Shown here in pieces: positions 1-8,801 of a stretch of DNA of 64,000 nt. The DNA comes from Brevundimonas sp. UBA7506 (GTDB taxonomy: Bacteria > Pseudomonadota > Alphaproteobacteria > Caulobacterales > Caulobacteraceae). Numbering within the stretch: position 1 is the first letter of the stretch; each line of letters starts with the position of its first letter. The translations under genes and the position numbers were made by a program. The stretch spans positions 506,969-570,968 of the forward strand of contig NZ_DLNQ01000015.1 of the NCBI RefSeq assembly GCF_002479495.1, given 5' to 3'. The notes below the pieces were generated by a model. That model was not told where the DNA came from and made no database searches. It saw only the letters and a list, made by a program, of their open reading frames with translations.

Positions 1-1
1 C

Positions 2-574
2 ATTCCCGTCGAGGCCATCAATGGCATGCGCCCAGAGCAGCAGGCGGGGCTTATGGCTGCGTCCCATGACGAAGCGGCTGCGGTTCTCGGCCAGCCAGGC
101 AGCCTGCACTACATGTTCGACACGGTTCGGATCGATACGGCGATCGTCCGTGGCGATTGGGTCAATCCCCTCTATAACGCTTTCTACCGCTTCCTGAACG
201 GACCTGAGTTCCTCGGTTTCATCCGCGATCTGACGGGGACGAGCGAGGCGCGGTACGTCGATGCGCGAGCCACCAGGTTTTTGCCCGGGCATTACCTGAC
301 AGAGCATGACGACTATCAGCCGGGCCGGGCGAGGCTGTTCGCCTATGTTTTGAATCTCACGCCGCACTGGCGTTCTGACTGGGGCGGTCTGCTTAACTTC
401 ATTGATGAAGACGGCCATCTGGCGGAGGCCTACGCCCCGCGCATGAACGCCCTCAATCTGTTCAGCGTACCGCAAAACCACTCGGTCAGCTTTGTGACCC
501 CCTTTGCGACAGCGCCACGCTACTCGATCACGGGCTGGATCCGTGCCGACGAGCCCTCCCCCAGCAAGGATTAA
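2..574 (+). CDS. 2OG-Fe(II) oxygenase, 5'-truncated by window edge
   Basis: A 2-oxoglutarate/Fe(II) dioxygenase resembling the prolyl-hydroxylase-like (OGFOD/Tpa1) group. Counting from the internal Met at base 26, the iron ligands are H94-x-D96 (EHDD) and H152 (QNHSV), and R165 (PRYS) should hold 2-oxoglutarate. The reading frame stays open to base 2 with no clear start, so the real start probably lies outside the window. The C-terminal core is clearly paralogous to the protein at 1579-2322 (both have YVLNL, WGGLL and the PRYS-TGW ending). It lies 6 nt before a quinone oxidoreductase gene, so the three genes probably form one transcript. The substrate (a protein residue or a small molecule) cannot be told from sequence. 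Confidence 0.85.
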   Translation: MPVEAINGMRPEQQAGLMAASHDEAAAVLGQPGSLHYMFDTVRIDTAIVRGDWVNPLYNAFYRFLNGPEFLGFIRDLTGTSEARYVDARATRFLPGHYLTEHDDYQPGRARLFAYVLNLTPHWRSDWGGLLNFIDEDGHLAEAYAPRMNALNLFSVPQNHSVSFVTPFATAPRYSITGWIRADEPSPSKD

Positions 575-580
575 GAGAAT

Positions 581-1582
581 ATGCGCGCAGTCCTGTCCAG
601 GGCCGTCGGCGGCCCTGATAGCCTTGTCGTCGAGGAGATCATGGACCCCACGCCCAAGCCGGGCGAGGTGGTGATCGAGGTCAAGGCGGTGGGGATCAAC
701 TACCCCGACACCCTGATCATCGAGGACAGGTACCAGTTCAAGCCCGAGCGCCCCTTCTCGCCGGGCGGCGAGGTGGCGGGCGTGGTCGATGCGGTGGGCG
801 AGGGCGTCAAGGGCGTGTTCAAGGGCGACCGGGTCATCGCCGTGCCGGGCTGGGGCGGTCTGGTCGAGCGTCTGGCGGTCCCGGCCTCCAGCCTGATCCC
901 CATGCCCGAGGGCATGAGCTTCGAGGAAGCCGCCGCCCTGACCATGACCTATGGCACCAGCTATTACGCGCTGAAGGACCGAGCCAACCTGCAGCCGGGC
1001 GAGACCCTGCTGGTGCTGGGCGCGGCCGGGGGCGTGGGCGCCGCCGCCGTCGAACTGGGCAAGGCCATGGGGGCGCGCGTGGTCGCCGCCGCCTCGACCA
1101 ATGACAAGGTGGAGTTCGCCCTGGAACTGGGGGCTGACAATGGCCTGATCTATCCGTCCGGGCCCATGGACAAGGCGGCGCAGAAGTCGCTGTCAGGCGA
1201 GTTGAAGCTGGCCACCGGCCGCGACGGCGCAGACGTGGTCTATGACGCGGTCGGCGGCGACTACGCCGAGCCGGCCCTGCGGGCCATGGACTGGAACGGC
1301 CGCTATCTGGTGGTCGGCTTCCCGGCGGGCATTCCGTCCCTGCCGCTGAACCTGACCCTGTTGAAGTCGGTCTCGGTGATCGGGGTCTTCTGGGGCGCGG
1401 CGGTGGCGCGCGATCCCAAGGCCCACGCCGCCAACATGGCCGAGCTGATGCAGTTGTGGAAGGACGGCAAGATCAAGCCGCGCGTCAGCCGCACCTATCC
1501 GCTGCAGGACGCTCACGACGCCATCAAGGTCCTGGGCGACCGGACGGCCATGGGCAAGATTGTCGTGACGACCGACGAATGA
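581..1582 (+). CDS. NADPH:quinone oxidoreductase family protein (zinc-independent MDR)
   Basis: A 333-residue medium-chain dehydrogenase/reductase of the quinone oxidoreductase (QOR, zeta-crystallin) type. The N-terminal GroES-like domain carries the PGGEVAG motif (61-67), and the Rossmann nucleotide loop AAGGVG lies at 148-153. The structural-zinc cysteine cluster of alcohol dehydrogenases is absent, as expected for QORs, which reduce quinones or enones with NADPH. Its stop overlaps the start of the next gene (ATGA), which indicates translational coupling with the downstream oxygenase. The exact substrate is unknown. Confidence 0.9.
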   Translation: MRAVLSRAVGGPDSLVVEEIMDPTPKPGEVVIEVKAVGINYPDTLIIEDRYQFKPERPFSPGGEVAGVVDAVGEGVKGVFKGDRVIAVPGWGGLVERLAVPASSLIPMPEGMSFEEAAALTMTYGTSYYALKDRANLQPGETLLVLGAAGGVGAAAVELGKAMGARVVAAASTNDKVEFALELGADNGLIYPSGPMDKAAQKSLSGELKLATGRDGADVVYDAVGGDYAEPALRAMDWNGRYLVVGFPAGIPSLPLNLTLLKSVSVIGVFWGAAVARDPKAHAANMAELMQLWKDGKIKPRVSRTYPLQDAHDAIKVLGDRTAMGKIVVTTDE

Positions 1583-2322
1583 GCAGGCTTCTCGATCCGG
1601 CTTTGAAGCTGGCGGTAGGCGAGGCGGACGTCGCCGCTGCCGCCGAGCGTCTGGTCCGCACCGGCCGCACCCGCGTGCCCGGCCTGTTCGGCGACGGGGC
1701 CGAGGCCCTGCACGCGGCGGTGCTTGCGCCCGAGCAGCCCTGGGTTCGCACTTTCCTCAACCCGCTGGGGGCCGACATCCCGGTGGCGACCCTGGACGCC
1801 TCCTCGCCCGAGGATCAGGCCCATGTGACGCAGCAGGCCTATGCTGGCGCGACCGAGGGGCTGCAGTTCCTGTTCGACCGGCTGCGGCTGGGCCCGGCGC
1901 GCGAGGCGGGCATGGCGACGCCCCAGATCCTGTTCGACCTGCTGGACCTGTTCAACACCGAGGCCTTTCTGGACTTCGCGCGCCGCCTGACCGGCGACGA
2001 CCGCATCGCCTTTTCCGACGGACAGGTGACCCGCTATCTGCCGGGGCATTTCCTCAACCGCCACAGCGACGCCAATCCGAAGACCGAGCGGCTCTACGCC
2101 TATGTCCTGAACCTGTCGCCGGGCTGGCGGGCGGAGTGGGGCGGCCTGCTGCAGTTCCTCGACGAGGGCGGCGACATCACCGAGACCTTCGTCCCCAGCT
2201 TCGGCGCCCTGAACGTCTTCGCCGTGCCGCAGATGCACGCGGTCTCGACCGTCGCGCCGTTCGCAGGCGGGCCGCGTTACTCCGTCACCGGCTGGTGGCG
2301 GGCCAAGCCGCTGGAGCGCTAG
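1579..2322 (+). CDS. 2OG-Fe(II) oxygenase (prolyl-hydroxylase-like)
   Basis: A 247-residue 2-oxoglutarate/Fe(II) dioxygenase. The ATG at 1579 is chosen because it overlaps the stop of the upstream quinone oxidoreductase by four bases; a longer open frame upstream is only a shadow of that gene. The likely iron triad is H162-x-D164 (RHSD) and H220 (QMHAV), with R233 (PRYS) for 2-oxoglutarate. The C-terminal core matches the oxygenase at 2-574, so the two are probably old duplicates. The family includes ribosomal-protein and translation-factor hydroxylases, but the target here is unknown. Its 3' end overlaps the convergent DUF1232 gene by four bases. Confidence 0.88.
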   Translation: MSRLLDPALKLAVGEADVAAAAERLVRTGRTRVPGLFGDGAEALHAAVLAPEQPWVRTFLNPLGADIPVATLDASSPEDQAHVTQQAYAGATEGLQFLFDRLRLGPAREAGMATPQILFDLLDLFNTEAFLDFARRLTGDDRIAFSDGQVTRYLPGHFLNRHSDANPKTERLYAYVLNLSPGWRAEWGGLLQFLDEGGDITETFVPSFGALNVFAVPQMHAVSTVAPFAGGPRYSVTGWWRAKPLER

Positions 2323-2726
2323 CTCTCAGCCTCTTCGCGGACGCGCTTCAGCGCGGCCTCGGCCTGGTCGTGGTGCTTGCGCTTCACGTGGGCGCCGAGG
2401 GTCGCCAGGACGGCGGCGATCACCGCCGCGTCGTCCGTGAAGCCGATCCCGGCGAAGACGTCTGGAATGGCGTCCACCGGCATGACGAAATAGGCCAGGG
2501 CGCCCAGCATCACGCCCTTGGCCGCCATCGGGGTCTGCGGGTCCTGGGTGGCGTACCAGGCGGCCAGGGCCTGCCCTGCGAAGGGGATGCGTGAGGCGGT
2601 GCTGCGAAGCTTGGGCCAGAAGCCCTTCCGGACACGCATTTCATTGACCCTCTGCACCGTGGGGACCAAGGCCTTTTCAGGGTTGATCGCCTCGGTGGGG
2701 GAGGCGGGTTTGGCTTTGGCGGTCAT
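2319..2726 (-). CDS. YkvA/DUF1232 family membrane protein
   Basis: A 135-residue protein with the DUF1232 core: a hydrophobic segment containing YFVMPVDAIPD, followed by GFTDDAAVIAAVL. This YxxxPxDxIPD signature is typical of YkvA-like proteins, small membrane-associated proteins of unknown function. The N-terminal half is basic and probably cytoplasmic, and the C-terminus is charged. It is convergent with the oxygenase gene and divergent from the SDR gene at 2782, so it should have its own promoter in the short 2727-2781 gap. Confidence 0.85.
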   Translation of the reverse strand: MTAKAKPASPTEAINPEKALVPTVQRVNEMRVRKGFWPKLRSTASRIPFAGQALAAWYATQDPQTPMAAKGVMLGALAYFVMPVDAIPDVFAGIGFTDDAAVIAAVLATLGAHVKRKHHDQAEAALKRVREEAES

Positions 2727-2781
2727 GGCCGCTAAATCCTCGCGCAGACACTCGGTTCACCAGAATATAGGGACGATCTTC

Positions 2782-3564
2782 ATGAAACTCGACGGTTCGA
2801 TTGCGGCGGTGGTGACGGGCGGGGCTTCGGGCCTGGGCGAAGGCACGGCGCGGGCCCTGGCGGCCAAGGGCGTCAAGGTCGCCCTGTTCGACCTCAACGA
2901 GGAGCGCGGCGAAGAGATCGCCAAGGAGATCGGCGGCGTCTTCTGCAAGGTGGACGTGACCTCGGACGAGAGCGTCGCCGCCGGCTTCGTCAAGGCCCGC
3001 GCCGCCCACGGCCAGGAACGCCTGACCGTCAACTGCGCCGGCATCGCCACGGGCCAGAAGACCGTGTCGCGCAACCGCGAGACGCAAGAGCCGCGCGCCC
3101 ACGACATGGCCCAGTTCGAGCGCACCGTCTCGATCAACCTGTTCGGCACCTTCCGTGTCCTGTCGCAGTCGGCGGCGGGCATGGTGACGCTGGAGCCGAT
3201 GGAAGACGGCGAGCGCGGCCTGATCGTCAACACCGCCTCGGTCGCGGCCCAGGACGGCCAGATCGGCCAGGCCGCCTATTCGGCGTCCAAGGGCGGCGTC
3301 TACGCCATGACCCTGCCGGTGGCGCGCGACCTGATGAACGACGGCGTGCGGGTCAACACCATCCTGCCCGGCATCATGTGGACGCCGATGATGGCCGGCA
3401 TGGACCAGAAGGTGCAGGACGCCCTGGCCGCCATGATCCCCTTCCCCAAGCGTCTGGGCACGCCGGCCGACTACGCCGCCCTGGCCCTGCACCTGGCCGA
3501 GAACACCTACATCAACGGCGAATGCATCCGTCTGGATGGGGCCATCCGGCTGGCTCCGCGCTGA
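2782..3564 (+). CDS. SDR family 3-hydroxyacyl-CoA dehydrogenase (HSD17B10-like)
   Basis: A 260-residue classical short-chain dehydrogenase. The NAD-binding motif TGGASGLG is at 12-19 and the catalytic residues are S153, Y166 and K170 (AAYSASK). The long insert after NCAGIA and the ending INGECIRLDGAIRLAPR resemble type II 3-hydroxyacyl-CoA dehydrogenases (3-hydroxy-2-methylbutyryl-CoA dehydrogenase, HSD17B10 group), which act in fatty-acid or isoleucine breakdown. The ATG at 2782 gives the usual family N-terminus; the longer in-frame start upstream would run antisense through the DUF1232 gene. It stands alone, with a hairpin terminator about 95 nt downstream. Confidence 0.87.
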   Translation: MKLDGSIAAVVTGGASGLGEGTARALAAKGVKVALFDLNEERGEEIAKEIGGVFCKVDVTSDESVAAGFVKARAAHGQERLTVNCAGIATGQKTVSRNRETQEPRAHDMAQFERTVSINLFGTFRVLSQSAAGMVTLEPMEDGERGLIVNTASVAAQDGQIGQAAYSASKGGVYAMTLPVARDLMNDGVRVNTILPGIMWTPMMAGMDQKVQDALAAMIPFPKRLGTPADYAALALHLAENTYINGECIRLDGAIRLAPR

Positions 3565-3657
3565 TCTGAGCGCGGCTGAGGCCGCTATGGCTCGCCGCGC
3601 GGCGGCTCGCTGCTTGAGCGGGTTGGTGCGGAGCGATCATCCGTAGCGGTCATTTTG

Positions 3658-3703
3658 AACGGCCCCCGCATTCTCCCTTTCAGGGATGATGCGGGGGCCG
3701 TTT
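3658..3703 (+). terminator. Hairpin terminator after SDR gene
   Basis: A perfect 14-bp inverted repeat (3658-3671 with 3689-3702) around a 17-nt loop, followed by only a short T run. It can work in both directions because the left side is flanked by an A/T-rich stretch. It separates the SDR gene from the tRNA. Confidence 0.6.
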
Positions 3704-3838
3704 GCGTTTGAAATTTCAGGGCTATTCGAAAAAATGTAGCCGAAAGGCGGAAAATGAAAAAAGGGGGTTGCGCGTTCTGAGAAGGGTCGGCTAAAAGCCC
3801 CTCCTCGACGGGGCGCAGCACACTGTTCCCTACGGAGT

Positions 3839-3913
3839 GCGGGCGTAGCTCAGGGGTAGAGCACAACCTTGCCAAGGTTGGGGTCGGGCGTTCGAATCGC
3901 CTCGCCCGCTCCA
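3839..3913 (+). tRNA. tRNA-Gly (anticodon GCC)
   Basis: A complete 75-nt tRNA. The 7-bp acceptor stem pairs GCGGGCG (3839-3845) with CGCCCGC (3903-3909). The D arm GTAGCTCAGGGGTAGAGC is standard, the anticodon GCC is at 3871-3873 inside a CAACC/GGTTG stem, and the T-loop contains TTCGAAT. The CCA end is encoded (3911-3913). It reads GGC and GGU glycine codons. Confidence 0.97.
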
Positions 3914-3928
3914 TGTCGAGACTGGAAC

Positions 3929-3960
3929 ACGGGGTCCGATCGCAAGATCGGGCCCCGTTT
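3929..3960 (+). terminator. Intrinsic terminator of tRNA-Gly
   Basis: A 13-bp stem (3929-3941 with 3946-3958, one G-T wobble) with a GCAA tetraloop, ending in TTT, located 16 nt after the tRNA CCA end. Confidence 0.7.
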
Positions 3961-4154
3961 CGCGTTCAGGCGCCGTCGTTCCCGTGACGATCTGATTTCT
4001 CCGAAATGACAGTCCCTCCGTTTCTGGAGGATTTGTCGCGTCTCTGTGGTCCGTTCGCAGATTCCTTTTCGTGAAACCGTCGCGGCCACGTCGCCGCACG
4101 TCGTTAGCCAGCCCACCCCATGGACCGGAGCGTGACGCGCCCCGGCGAACGGGG

Positions 4155-6962
4155 ATGACTAAAATGAAACTTCGCCTTCTGCTGAGCGCCGCTATTCTGC
4201 CGCTCACCTTCGCTGTGGCCGCCCAGGCCGCCGATATCGCGCCCAGCGCCGCGATCGAGCCGGCGGGCGACGGCCTGTTCGGCCGCGTGGTCTCCGCTGA
4301 CGGCTCGCCCCTGCCGGGCGCCGAGATCATCGTTCGCGGCTCGGGCCGCCGCGCCGTCTCCAACACCCAGGGCGAGTTCAGCCTGCCGGGCCTGACCGGC
4401 GATGTGGTGCTGGACGTGCGCTACATCGGCCTGCCGCACGCCAGCCAGTCGGTGGTGCTGACCCCGGGCCGCGCGGCGCAGGTCACGGTGACCCTGGGCG
4501 GCGACGACGTGACCACGGTGGCCGACGTGGTGGTGACGGGCGTCATCACCGACGGCGTGGCTCGTTCGCTGAACCAGCAGAAGAACGCCGACGGCACGAT
4601 CAACGTCCTGTCGTCCGACGCCATCGGCCGTTACCCCGACCCCAATGTGGCCGAGTCGCTTCAGCGCGTCCCCGGCATCGCCATCCAGCGCGACCAGGGC
4701 GAGGGCCGCTACATCAACGTGCGCGGCGCGCCTTCCGCCTTCACCGCCGTGTCGGTGGACGGCGTGACCGTGCCGGCCGTCGATCCCGGCACCCGCGCGG
4801 TCGACCTGGACACCCTGCCCAGCGACATCGTCTCCAACATCGAGGTCTCCAAGACCTTGCTGCCCAGCCAGGACGCTGACTCCATCGCCGGCGCCGTCAA
4901 CATCAAGACCCGCTCGCCCTTCGACACGCGCCGTCTGGCCTTCAGCGGCTACGCCGGCGGCAGCTACAACGACTACGGCGGCGACGATGTTCGCGCCGGG
5001 GCTACGGTCTCCAACGTCTTCGGTCCGAACCAGACCTTCGGCGCCCTGCTGTCGCTCAGCTACTCCGAGACCAACCGCCGTCCCGAGAACATCGAGAACG
5101 CCTGGGTCGAGGAAGACGGCGTCTTCGTGCTCGAGGAGACCCTGTTCAAGCAGTATGAGACCCAGCGCACCCGTCAGGCCCTGACCGGCGCGCTGGAATG
5201 GCGTCCGACCGACCAGACCCGCCTGTATGTTCGCGGGTCCTACGCCGATTTCGAGGACGACGAATACCGCAACACCCTGATCCTGGGTTATGCCGACGGC
5301 GCCCTGCAGCCGGGCGCGACCAACACGACCGCGACCTATACCGGGGCCCGCATCTATCGCGGCCTGCGTCACCGCACCCAGAACAACGAGATCACCACCC
5401 TGGTCCTGGGCGGCGAGCACAGCTTTGACAACGGCATGGTCTGGGACGCCGACCTGTCCTGGGCCAACAGCGAGCAGACCTATCCGCACCGCGATGAACT
5501 GGTCTATCGCTCCAGCGCGACCACGCTGAGCTACGACACGCGCAACCACTACGCCCCGAGCTACTTCTATGCGCCGGGCAATCCGATCTTCGGCGACACG
5601 GCGAGCGGCTTCTTCGCCACGCCCGGCAACTTCTCGTTCCGTGAGAACACCTTCCGCTCCAACACGACCCAGCAGGAAGACGTCGCCTTCCGCACCAACC
5701 TGGAAATCCCCAGCCAGTTCGCCGGTCGCGAGGTCGCCTGGAAGTTCGGCCTGAAGTACGCCTCCCGCGAGGTCGACGCCGATGAAGAGCGTCAGCGCGA
5801 CCGCGCCGCCTCGGCCAATCCGGGCACGCTCGCCTCTCTGTGGGGCGACGCCCAGGGCCGCAACTTCGGCTATCGCCTGGGAACCCAGTACGACAAGGGT
5901 CTGGTTGACGCCTATCTGGCCGCCGCCAAGGCCGCCTCGCCGCGCCGGATGCCTGACTCGCTGACGGCGGACTACACGGCCCAGGAAGACATCCTGGCCG
6001 GCTATGGTCAGGCCCGCTTCGATGTCGGCGCGACCAACATCACCGTCGGCCTGCGCGTCGAGCAGACGAACTTCGACGGCTCGGCCCCGACCGTGATCGA
6101 CGGCGCGCTTTCTACCGCCGCCGTCAGCCGCGACGACACCGAGTTCTTCCCCAACCTGACCGTTCGTCACGCCTTCAACGACAACCTGATCGGTCGTGTG
6201 GCCCTGACGCGCTCGATCTCGCGTCCGGAGTTCAGCCAGATTGTTCCGCGCCGCGTCGAGGAGACGGACGGCCTGGACATCTCCTACGAGATCGGCAACC
6301 CGGACCTTCAGCCGACCCTGTCGAACAACTTCGACGCCGGTCTGGAGTACTACTTCGCCTCGCTGGGCGTGGTCTCGGCCAATGTCTTCTACAAGGACCT
6401 CAGCGACTATCGCTACATCCTGAACTACACCGAGGACCTGGCGAACGGCGGCGAGGCTGACTTCGAGACCCCGATTAATGCGCCCGAGGGCCACCTGATG
6501 GGTCTGGAACTGAACTGGCAGCAGAAGTTCGGCTTCCTGCCGGGCTGGATGTCGGGCTTCGGCGTCTTCGCCAACTTCACGGTCACGGACGCCGAGATCA
6601 AGACGGCCCAGAACTACGGCGGTCGCGACACCTTCGCCCTGCCGGGCCAGTCGGACACCAACTACAACGCGGCCCTCTTCTATGAGATGGGCGGCTTCTC
6701 GGCCCGCCTGTCCTACACCAAGCGCAGCGACTATCTGGAAGAGATCAACGCCGACACCGCCGACCTCGACCTCTATGTCGAAGGCCGCGAGCAGCTGGAC
6801 TTCACCGCCAGCTACGACTTCGGCAACGGCGTCGAGGTCTTCGGCGAGGCGAAGAACCTGACCGACTCGGCCGGGATCAAATACTACGGCTCGCGCGAGC
6901 GGACCTATGAGTACGAGAAGTTCGGCTACAACGCCTTCGTCGGCGTGCGCTTCAAGTACTGA
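4155..6962 (+). CDS. TonB-dependent receptor (Xanthomonas/Caulobacter type)
   Basis: A 935-residue outer-membrane active transporter driven by TonB/ExbBD. A signal peptide with a hydrophobic core and AQA cleavage region occupies about residues 1-25. A CarboxypepD-regulatory-like beta-sandwich follows (LFGRVVSADGSPLPGAEI), then the plug domain with VPGIAIQRDQGEGRYINVRG and the substrate-facing DGVTVP loop, typical of the TonB-Xanth-Caul subfamily. The 22-strand barrel ends in VRFKY with a terminal aromatic residue. Such receptors usually import carbohydrates or complex polymers, but no transport or hydrolase genes adjoin it, so the substrate is open. The ATG at 4155 follows a GGGG; the ATG at 4164 is an equally possible start. 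Confidence 0.92.
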   Translation: MTKMKLRLLLSAAILPLTFAVAAQAADIAPSAAIEPAGDGLFGRVVSADGSPLPGAEIIVRGSGRRAVSNTQGEFSLPGLTGDVVLDVRYIGLPHASQSVVLTPGRAAQVTVTLGGDDVTTVADVVVTGVITDGVARSLNQQKNADGTINVLSSDAIGRYPDPNVAESLQRVPGIAIQRDQGEGRYINVRGAPSAFTAVSVDGVTVPAVDPGTRAVDLDTLPSDIVSNIEVSKTLLPSQDADSIAGAVNIKTRSPFDTRRLAFSGYAGGSYNDYGGDDVRAGATVSNVFGPNQTFGALLSLSYSETNRRPENIENAWVEEDGVFVLEETLFKQYETQRTRQALTGALEWRPTDQTRLYVRGSYADFEDDEYRNTLILGYADGALQPGATNTTATYTGARIYRGLRHRTQNNEITTLVLGGEHSFDNGMVWDADLSWANSEQTYPHRDELVYRSSATTLSYDTRNHYAPSYFYAPGNPIFGDTASGFFATPGNFSFRENTFRSNTTQQEDVAFRTNLEIPSQFAGREVAWKFGLKYASREVDADEERQRDRAASANPGTLASLWGDAQGRNFGYRLGTQYDKGLVDAYLAAAKAASPRRMPDSLTADYTAQEDILAGYGQARFDVGATNITVGLRVEQTNFDGSAPTVIDGALSTAAVSRDDTEFFPNLTVRHAFNDNLIGRVALTRSISRPEFSQIVPRRVEETDGLDISYEIGNPDLQPTLSNNFDAGLEYYFASLGVVSANVFYKDLSDYRYILNYTEDLANGGEADFETPINAPEGHLMGLELNWQQKFGFLPGWMSGFGVFANFTVTDAEIKTAQNYGGRDTFALPGQSDTNYNAALFYEMGGFSARLSYTKRSDYLEEINADTADLDLYVEGREQLDFTASYDFGNGVEVFGEAKNLTDSAGIKYYGSRERTYEYEKFGYNAFVGVRFKY

Positions 6963-6986
6963 TCGCTTCGGTCAACGAACCACGGA

Positions 6987-7013
6987 GGGCCGGGCGGCGA
7001 CGCCCGGCCCTTT
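6987..7013 (+). terminator. Intrinsic terminator after TonB receptor
   Basis: A perfect 10-bp GC stem (6987-6996 with 7001-7010) with a GCGA loop, followed by TTT. Confidence 0.8.
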
Positions 7014-7167
7014 GCCGTTCGGAACGGGGCGTTGCAGCTTTGGCTTTCGTCGGCATGGCCCCGCGTGCAATCCGGTCCTATATGGAGCCTGGCGGTTGAC
7101 CCCGCCGGGGTCGGCGCTAGTGTCCGCGCCGTTTCCTTCCCAGCGCCAGACCGATCAGAGGATATCC

Positions 7168-8580
7168 ATGGCCGACGCCGCTCCCCAGACCTACGACGTA
7201 GTGATCATCGGCGGCGGGCCGGGCGGCTACAACGCCGCCATTCGCGCCGGTCAGTTGGGTCTGAAGGTCGCCATCATCGAAATGCGCGCTACGCTCGGCG
7301 GCACCTGCCTGAACGTCGGCTGCATGCCGTCCAAGGCCCTGCTGCACGCCTCGGAGCTGTACGAGGCCGCCAACACTGAATTCGCCGGCATCGGCATCGA
7401 GGTGAAGCCCAAGCTGAACCTGGCCCAGATGCACAAGGCCAAGGACGACAGCGTCGAAGCCCTGACCAAGGGCATCGAGTTCCTGATGAAGAAGAACAAG
7501 GTCGTCTGGCTCAGGGGCCGCGGCCGCATCGCCGGACCGGGCAAGGTCGAGGTCGAGGCCGCTGATGGCTCGAAGACCACCTATGAGACCAGGAACATCG
7601 TCATCGCCACCGGCTCCGAGCCGACCCCGCTGCCGGGCGTCGCCTTCGAGGACGGCAAGGTCATCGACTCGACCGGCGCCCTCTTCCTGCCCAAGGTGCC
7701 CAAGCACCTGATCGTCATCGGCGCGGGCGTCATCGGTCTGGAGCTGGGTTCGGTCTGGCGTCGTCTGGGCGCCCAGGTCACGGTGGTCGAGTTCCTCGAC
7801 AAGGTCGGCGCCGGCATGGACGCCGAGGTCGCCACGGCCTTCCAGCGCGGCCTGACCAAGCAGGGCATGACCTTCCGCATGGGCACCAAGGTGACCGGCG
7901 CGACCTCGACCAAGGACGGCGTCGAGCTGACGATCGAGCCTTCGGCCGGCGGCGCCGCCGAGACCCTGAAGGGCGACGTGGTTCTGGTGGCCATCGGCCG
8001 CCGTCCCTACACCGCCGGTCTGGGCCTGGAGACGGTCGGCATCGAGACCGACAAGCGCGGCGTCATCTCGAACGACCACTTCAAGACCACGGCGCCCGGC
8101 GTCTGGGTCATCGGCGACGTCACCTATGGCCCGATGCTGGCGCACAAGGCCGAGGAAGACGCCGTGGCGGTGATCGAACTGATCGCGGGCAAGCCGGGTC
8201 ACGTCGACTACGACCTGGTCCCCAGCGTCATCTACACCGGCCCGGAAGTCGCCTGGGTCGGCAAGAACGAAGAGCAGCTGAAGGCCGCGGGCGTCGCCTT
8301 CAAGAAGGGCAAGTTCCCCTTCGCCGCCAATAGCCGCGCCAAGATCAACCATGAGACCGAGGGCTTCGTGAAGGTCCTGGCCGACGCGACGACCGACAAG
8401 GTCCTGGGCGTGCACATCTATGGCCCGCAAGCCGGCGAGCTGATCGGCGAGGCCTGCATGACCATGGCCTTCGGCGGCTCGTCGGAAGACATTGCCCGCA
8501 CCTGCCACTCCCACCCGACCCGCTCGGAAGCCGTCCGCCAGGCGGCCATGGCCGTCGAAGGCTGGGCCATGCAGGCTTAA
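7168..8580 (+). CDS. lpdA: Dihydrolipoyl dehydrogenase (E3)
   Basis: A 470-residue flavoprotein that reoxidises dihydrolipoamide in the pyruvate, 2-oxoglutarate and branched-chain dehydrogenase complexes and in glycine cleavage, passing electrons from FAD to NAD+. The FAD-binding GGGPGG is at 15-20, the redox disulfide is C47-x4-C52 (GGTCLNVGC), the second Rossmann motif GAGVIG lies mid-protein, and the C-terminal catalytic motif HSHPTRSE ends the interface domain. The ATG at 7168 follows an AGAGG ribosome site. It is a single-gene unit between two terminators, away from any E1/E2 genes. Confidence 0.96.
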   Translation: MADAAPQTYDVVIIGGGPGGYNAAIRAGQLGLKVAIIEMRATLGGTCLNVGCMPSKALLHASELYEAANTEFAGIGIEVKPKLNLAQMHKAKDDSVEALTKGIEFLMKKNKVVWLRGRGRIAGPGKVEVEAADGSKTTYETRNIVIATGSEPTPLPGVAFEDGKVIDSTGALFLPKVPKHLIVIGAGVIGLELGSVWRRLGAQVTVVEFLDKVGAGMDAEVATAFQRGLTKQGMTFRMGTKVTGATSTKDGVELTIEPSAGGAAETLKGDVVLVAIGRRPYTAGLGLETVGIETDKRGVISNDHFKTTAPGVWVIGDVTYGPMLAHKAEEDAVAVIELIAGKPGHVDYDLVPSVIYTGPEVAWVGKNEEQLKAAGVAFKKGKFPFAANSRAKINHETEGFVKVLADATTDKVLGVHIYGPQAGELIGEACMTMAFGGSSEDIARTCHSHPTRSEAVRQAAMAVEGWAMQA

Positions 8581-8605
8581 AATCAGGCCTCAGCCCGACT
8601 GCATC

Positions 8606-8637
8606 ACGGCGCGCTCCGCAAGGGGCGCGCCGTTTTC
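8606..8637 (+). terminator. Intrinsic terminator after lpdA
   Basis: A 9-bp perfect stem (8606-8614 with 8625-8633) followed by a TTTTCGTT tail. Confidence 0.75.
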
Positions 8638-8801
8638 GTTGGGGGGCTCTCGATGATGAGACGAAACGTCGCAGGCGCCGGGTCGCAACGACGCGGCCGG
8701 GCCTGCGCTTACGTCCTGATCGCATAGGTTGCCTCAAGGCCTTGCGTTCCCATCATCCGGTTTCATCCCGCCCTGACGGCGGCGCGCATAGGAGCAGGCT
8801 C

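Noticed and set aside
2518-2781. N-terminal extension of the SDR gene by 88 codons
   Set aside because: The extension runs antisense to a real DUF1232 gene and the family starts at the Met at 2782.
4104-6494. A 796-codon open frame antisense to the TonB receptor
   Set aside because: It is a GC-rich shadow frame; the translation is low-complexity Gly/Val/Arg with no family motif, while the plus strand gives a full TonB receptor.
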